DNA of 8,256 nucleotides from JARROD01 sp037384225 (GTDB taxonomy: Bacteria > Pseudomonadota > Gammaproteobacteria > Pseudomonadales > Cellvibrionaceae): positions 1 to 8,256 of the forward strand of contig JARROD010000333.1 of assembly GCA_037384225.1 (NCBI GenBank). The letters are read 5' to 3'. Below the pieces are notes generated by a model that did not search any database, was not told the origin of the DNA, and was given only the letters and a program-made list of their open reading frames with translations. The position numbers and the translations under genes were made by a program. This document shows positions 6,194 through 8,256 of this stretch, piece by piece (position 1 is the first letter of the stretch; each line of letters begins with the position of its first letter).

Positions 6194-7491
6194 ATGAAAT
6201 ATATGCACTTGGCAGGTTCGCTTTCCGTTTTCGCGCTAATGGGTAGTTTGAGTTCCAACACTCTCGCCCAAGACAACGAAATTATGGAGGAAGTGATTAC
6301 TACTGGTACTCGAACCGTGGGCCGGACCGCTACCCAGTCACCAGCGCCGGTCGATGTGGTATCAGGGCAGGATTTTGTTAACCAGGGGGATACCGATTTA
6401 AGCAATTTACTACGCAACGTGGTTCCCTCCTACAACGTGAATACCCAACCGATCAGTGATGCTGCGACCATTGTCCGCCCCGCCAACTTGCGTGGTTTGG
6501 CGCCAGACCATACCTTGGTTCTGGTAAACGGCAAGCGCCGCCGCTAAGTACGGCTCCGACGCGATTGCCGGGGTGATAAATTTTATTCTGAATGACAGCG
6601 CCGAGGGCGGTAAGTTTGAAGCCCGGTATGGCGAGTTCTATGAAGGCGATGGCCAACAGACCACCATTTCGGGCAACGTTGGCATGCCCTTTCCGTTTAC
6701 AGGAAGCGGATTCACTAACCTCAGCTTCGAATACGGCAATACCGATCCTACGGATCGAAGCATTCAGCGCTCCGATGCACAAGCGTTGATTGATGGCGGC
6801 GACACCTTTGTCAAAAATCCGGCCCAAGTCTGGGGGCAGCCCGAAACCAAGGACGACTTAAAACTGATTGTCTACCTGGGTGTTGATATCAACGACAGAA
6901 TGAATTTTTACGGCTTTGGTAACTATCAGAGCAAGGAAGTGGAAGGTGGTTTCTTCTATCGCAATCCCGATACCCGTTCCGGCGTATTCGCCAATGGCGA
7001 TCAGCGCCTGGTCGGCGACCTTGATACCACCAACAATCTTGACTGTCCGAATGTGGCTGTCGGCGATGCCGCAGGTTTGGCATTGGTCATGGACAATTCC
7101 ACGGCGATCGGCGCAGAATGTTTTGTTTTCAACGAAATGTTTCCGGGTGGCTTTTCGCCGCGTTTCGGCGGGGAGTTGACCGATTACTCCGCCGTGGCGG
7201 GTCTGCGTGGGGAGTTTGCCAGTGGCCTGGTGTGGGATGTCAGTACCAGCATTGGCTACAACGATGTGGACTTCTTTATTCGCAATACCGTCAATGCCTC
7301 CCTGGGGCCGGATACACCGACTGAATTTGATCCAGGCGCCTATACGCAAAGAGAGCAAAACTTCAATATCGATCTCGCCTATCCGGTCGGAATTTCCTGG
7401 ATGAGTTCCGATTTGAGCATCGCCGGTGGTTTTGAGTACCGCGAAGAGGAGTTTGAAATCACTCGGGGTGACTTGGTTTCTTACGAAATCG
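6194..7491 (+). pseudogene. TonB-dependent receptor pseudogene (internal deletion, frame change, 3' truncation)
   Basis: The first frame (6194-6547) encodes a signal peptide ending near A25 (NTLAQ), a TonB box MEEVITTGTR (31-40) and the plug up to LVLVNGKRR, then stops at TAA 6545. In the next frame, from 6540, the reading resumes as AAKYGSDAIAGVINFIL, a later plug motif. It continues through barrel strands to GGFEYREEEFEI and SYEIGS near 7491. In relatives about 40 residues lie between GKRR and the YGSDAIAG motif, so roughly 120 bases are missing and the frame has shifted. The join falls in the GC repeat CGCCGCCGC (6536-6544), consistent with microhomology-mediated loss. Family members usually run to about 800-1000 residues, so the distal half of the barrel is also gone. 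Its place is taken by IS91 transposase sequence. Substrate unknown. The open second frame (to 7643) is not a gene in its own right. Confidence 0.88.
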
Positions 7492-7623
7492 GCTCACCAG
7501 CCCGAAGAGACGCTGCTCTATCGGTGGGTCCAGAAGTATTACCCGGCCTTCAAAGCCTCGCTCGAAGCACAGGGGAAAAACCTGCCTCGCTACATTCAAC
7601 AAGAATTCGACGATTTCCTCCAA
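7492..7623 (+). mobile_element. Fragment of an IS91-family transposase (N-terminal part)
   Basis: In the frame with codons starting at 7492 the sequence reads AHQPEETLLYRWVQKYYPAF, then KASLEAQGKNLPRYIQQEFD and DFLQ. This resembles the N-terminus of IS91-family rolling-circle transposases, just before their zinc-binding cysteines (in relatives QREFEDYLKCGxLxxGFxRxRC). Similarity stops at about 7623, before any cysteine, and neither the catalytic tyrosine region nor an element end is visible. It is thus a scar of about 130 bases. It is fused directly to the interrupted TonB receptor on the left, so the element or a rearrangement involving it probably removed the rest of that gene. Identification is from memory of the family and not from a search. 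Confidence 0.65.
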
Positions 7624-7659
7624 AGTTACCGAATTTTGTTTAGAAGAATTTACCCTAAC

Positions 7660-7683
7660 GTTGTGCAACTTGTTGTGCAACTT
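7660..7683 (+). repeat. Tandem duplication of a 12-bp unit
   Basis: GTTGTGCAACTT occurs twice in direct succession (7660-7671 and 7672-7683). Each unit contains the dyad GTTG-TG-CAAC. It lies between the transposase scar and the small secreted protein gene. It could be a replication-slippage product or a remnant of an element end. Confidence 0.7.
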
Positions 7684-7699
7684 GGCTTGCCTGCTGTCG

Positions 7700-7725
7700 G
7701 CGGTATAACTGACACGTTGTACCGC
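7700..7725. terminator. 10-bp hairpin beyond the 3' end of the small secreted protein gene
   Basis: GCGGTATAAC (7700-7709) and GTTGTACCGC (7716-7725) pair over ten positions around a six-base loop, with one imperfect position. The minus-strand gene stops at 7736, so the hairpin lies in its transcript just after the stop. No T-run follows on either strand, so it may be an RNA-stabilising 3' structure, a weak terminator or part of a mobile-element end. The type is a best guess. Confidence 0.4.
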
Positions 7726-7735
7726 TAACATAGTT

Positions 7736-8071
7736 CTATGGAGTGTCAAAATATACATCCACTCGATAAATAGTTGGATAGCCAGTGGAATCGCAGCCGT
7801 TAACCCCCATAGACACTTTTTTTCTGGTCATTGCTGCCGATAAAAGAGCGGAAAACATTTCCTGTTTAGCGCCACCAAATCTTATTACCGCTTTGTTAGC
7901 ATCTGACTTCTCACACCCTTGGGTAAAACTAAAGTTTGGAGCAAAATAAACTATGGTAAAATCAGTGTAGGTATTTAGTTTAGTGACATACACTTCCGCC
8001 ACCTGATCGTTATCAGCTATAGACATTTTTGCTATAGACAACATTAAAACTGCAAATATAAGCTTACGCAT
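7736..8071 (-). CDS. Small secreted protein of unknown function
   Basis: I do not recognise a named family. Starting at ATG 8071 the product has 111 residues. The signal peptide (MRKLIFAVLMLSIAKMSIA) is cleaved before DNDQ, leaving a mature chain of about 92 residues with exactly two cysteines (in QGCEKSD and NGCDSTG), which could form a disulfide in the periplasm. The middle section ALLSAAMTRKKVSM followed by GC and an aromatic tail (YPTIYRVDVYFDTP) suggests a compact beta-rich fold; similar small exported proteins are common in gammaproteobacteria. A longer reading from TTG 8083 adds MRRE but would use the ribosome binding site itself as codons, so I prefer ATG 8071. The gene is isolated, facing the IS91 scar. 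Its position beside decayed mobile DNA may mean it is accessory. Confidence 0.72.
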   Translation of the reverse strand: MRKLIFAVLMLSIAKMSIADNDQVAEVYVTKLNTYTDFTIVYFAPNFSFTQGCEKSDANKAVIRFGGAKQEMFSALLSAAMTRKKVSMGVNGCDSTGYPTIYRVDVYFDTP

Positions 8072-8073
8072 TT

Positions 8074-8081
8074 CCCTCCTC
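8074..8081 (-). promoter_or_regulatory. Ribosome binding site deciding the start of the small secreted protein
   Basis: The minus strand reads GAGGAGGG just before AA and the ATG at 8071. Its distal GAGG is six bases from the ATG. The competing TTG at 8083 has no purine-rich site upstream, which favours the ATG. Confidence 0.65.
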
Positions 8082-8083
8082 AA

Positions 8084-8256
8084 ACACAGATGAATATAAC
8101 AAAGGCCTATGATATTTAGGCATAGTGAAAAAGTATCCCCGTCCTAGCTCCTAAATACCTGCATCGAAATAACCTCAGCACGCTTCCCCCTACAATTTTC
8201 CTCAACATAGATCATATGGATAAATAATGCCCTCATCATCAGTCATTTCACCACTC
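8084..8256. other. AT-rich upstream region with no clear gene
   Basis: This region carries whatever promoter drives the small secreted protein; TATATT (minus strand, 8098-8093) is a possible -10 without a good -35. GCCTA/TAGGC forms a short dyad around 8105-8121. A 31-codon minus-strand frame (8239-8144) is discussed as a weak acetyltransferase-like relic. Nothing else is evident. Confidence 0.4.

Noticed and set aside
6573..7643. Open frame that could be called a separate 356-residue protein
   Set aside because: It begins mid-plug of a TonB receptor, without signal peptide or ribosome binding site, and its last ~50 residues are out-of-frame transposase DNA. It is part of the pseudogene.
7650..7735. 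Hairpin region considered as an integron attC site
   Set aside because: The outer core motifs (RYYYAAC and GTTRRRY) are not met at either end; CCCTAAC and GTTGTAC both break the consensus.
8069..8083. TTG 8083 as start of the small secreted protein
   Set aside because: It would translate the GAGGAGGG ribosome binding site and has no site of its own; ATG 8071 is better supported.

Overview
The window looks like a chromosomal piece of a gammaproteobacterium, probably an aquatic or marine one. The grounds are the tail of a gammaproteobacterial-type GMP synthase, two TonB-dependent receptors (one intact, one broken) with the EEVITTGTR / EQVVVTG style of TonB box, and a stand-alone formate-tetrahydrofolate ligase. 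No rRNA, tRNA or CRISPR array is visible. I see no new multi-gene system. The more unusual signals are a probable genomic-island junction, a copper-receptor metal site, a long folded repeat, and a decayed receptor/IS91 scar.

Layout, left to right. (1) Positions 49-159 carry only the last ~36 codons of guaA, joined to AT-rich sequence with in-frame stops. This is what a displaced attachment-site copy looks like when an island has inserted in the 3' end of guaA. A small cupin lipoprotein (166-651) follows at once and uses a ribosome binding site inside the guaA tail. (2) Two minus-strand genes form a likely copper-acquisition pair. An outer-membrane TonB receptor (1518-3641) has an OprC-type CxxxM + HxM metal site. 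Downstream of it, an inner-membrane DsbD_2/TauE-like protein (678-1388) has a histidine-rich tail. (3) Positions 3642-4233 are intergenic. They hold the receptor promoter, a terminator-like hairpin and a 72-nt nested hairpin with a 24-bp stem whose wobble pairs all favour the plus-strand RNA. (4) Minus-strand fhs (4234-5910) is complete. (5) Divergent from it, a second TonB receptor (6194 to about 7491) is a pseudogene. It has lost about 40 codons internally with a frame change, and its barrel is cut off where a fragment of an IS91-family transposase begins (about 7492-7623). A tandem 12-bp repeat and a 10-bp hairpin follow. (6) A minus-strand small secreted protein of unknown function (7736-8071) and a short AT-rich stretch end the window.

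Functionally, the intact genes cover copper uptake across both membranes, one-carbon metabolism and two small exported proteins. The left boundary and the 6.2-7.7 kb region show past insertion and decay.
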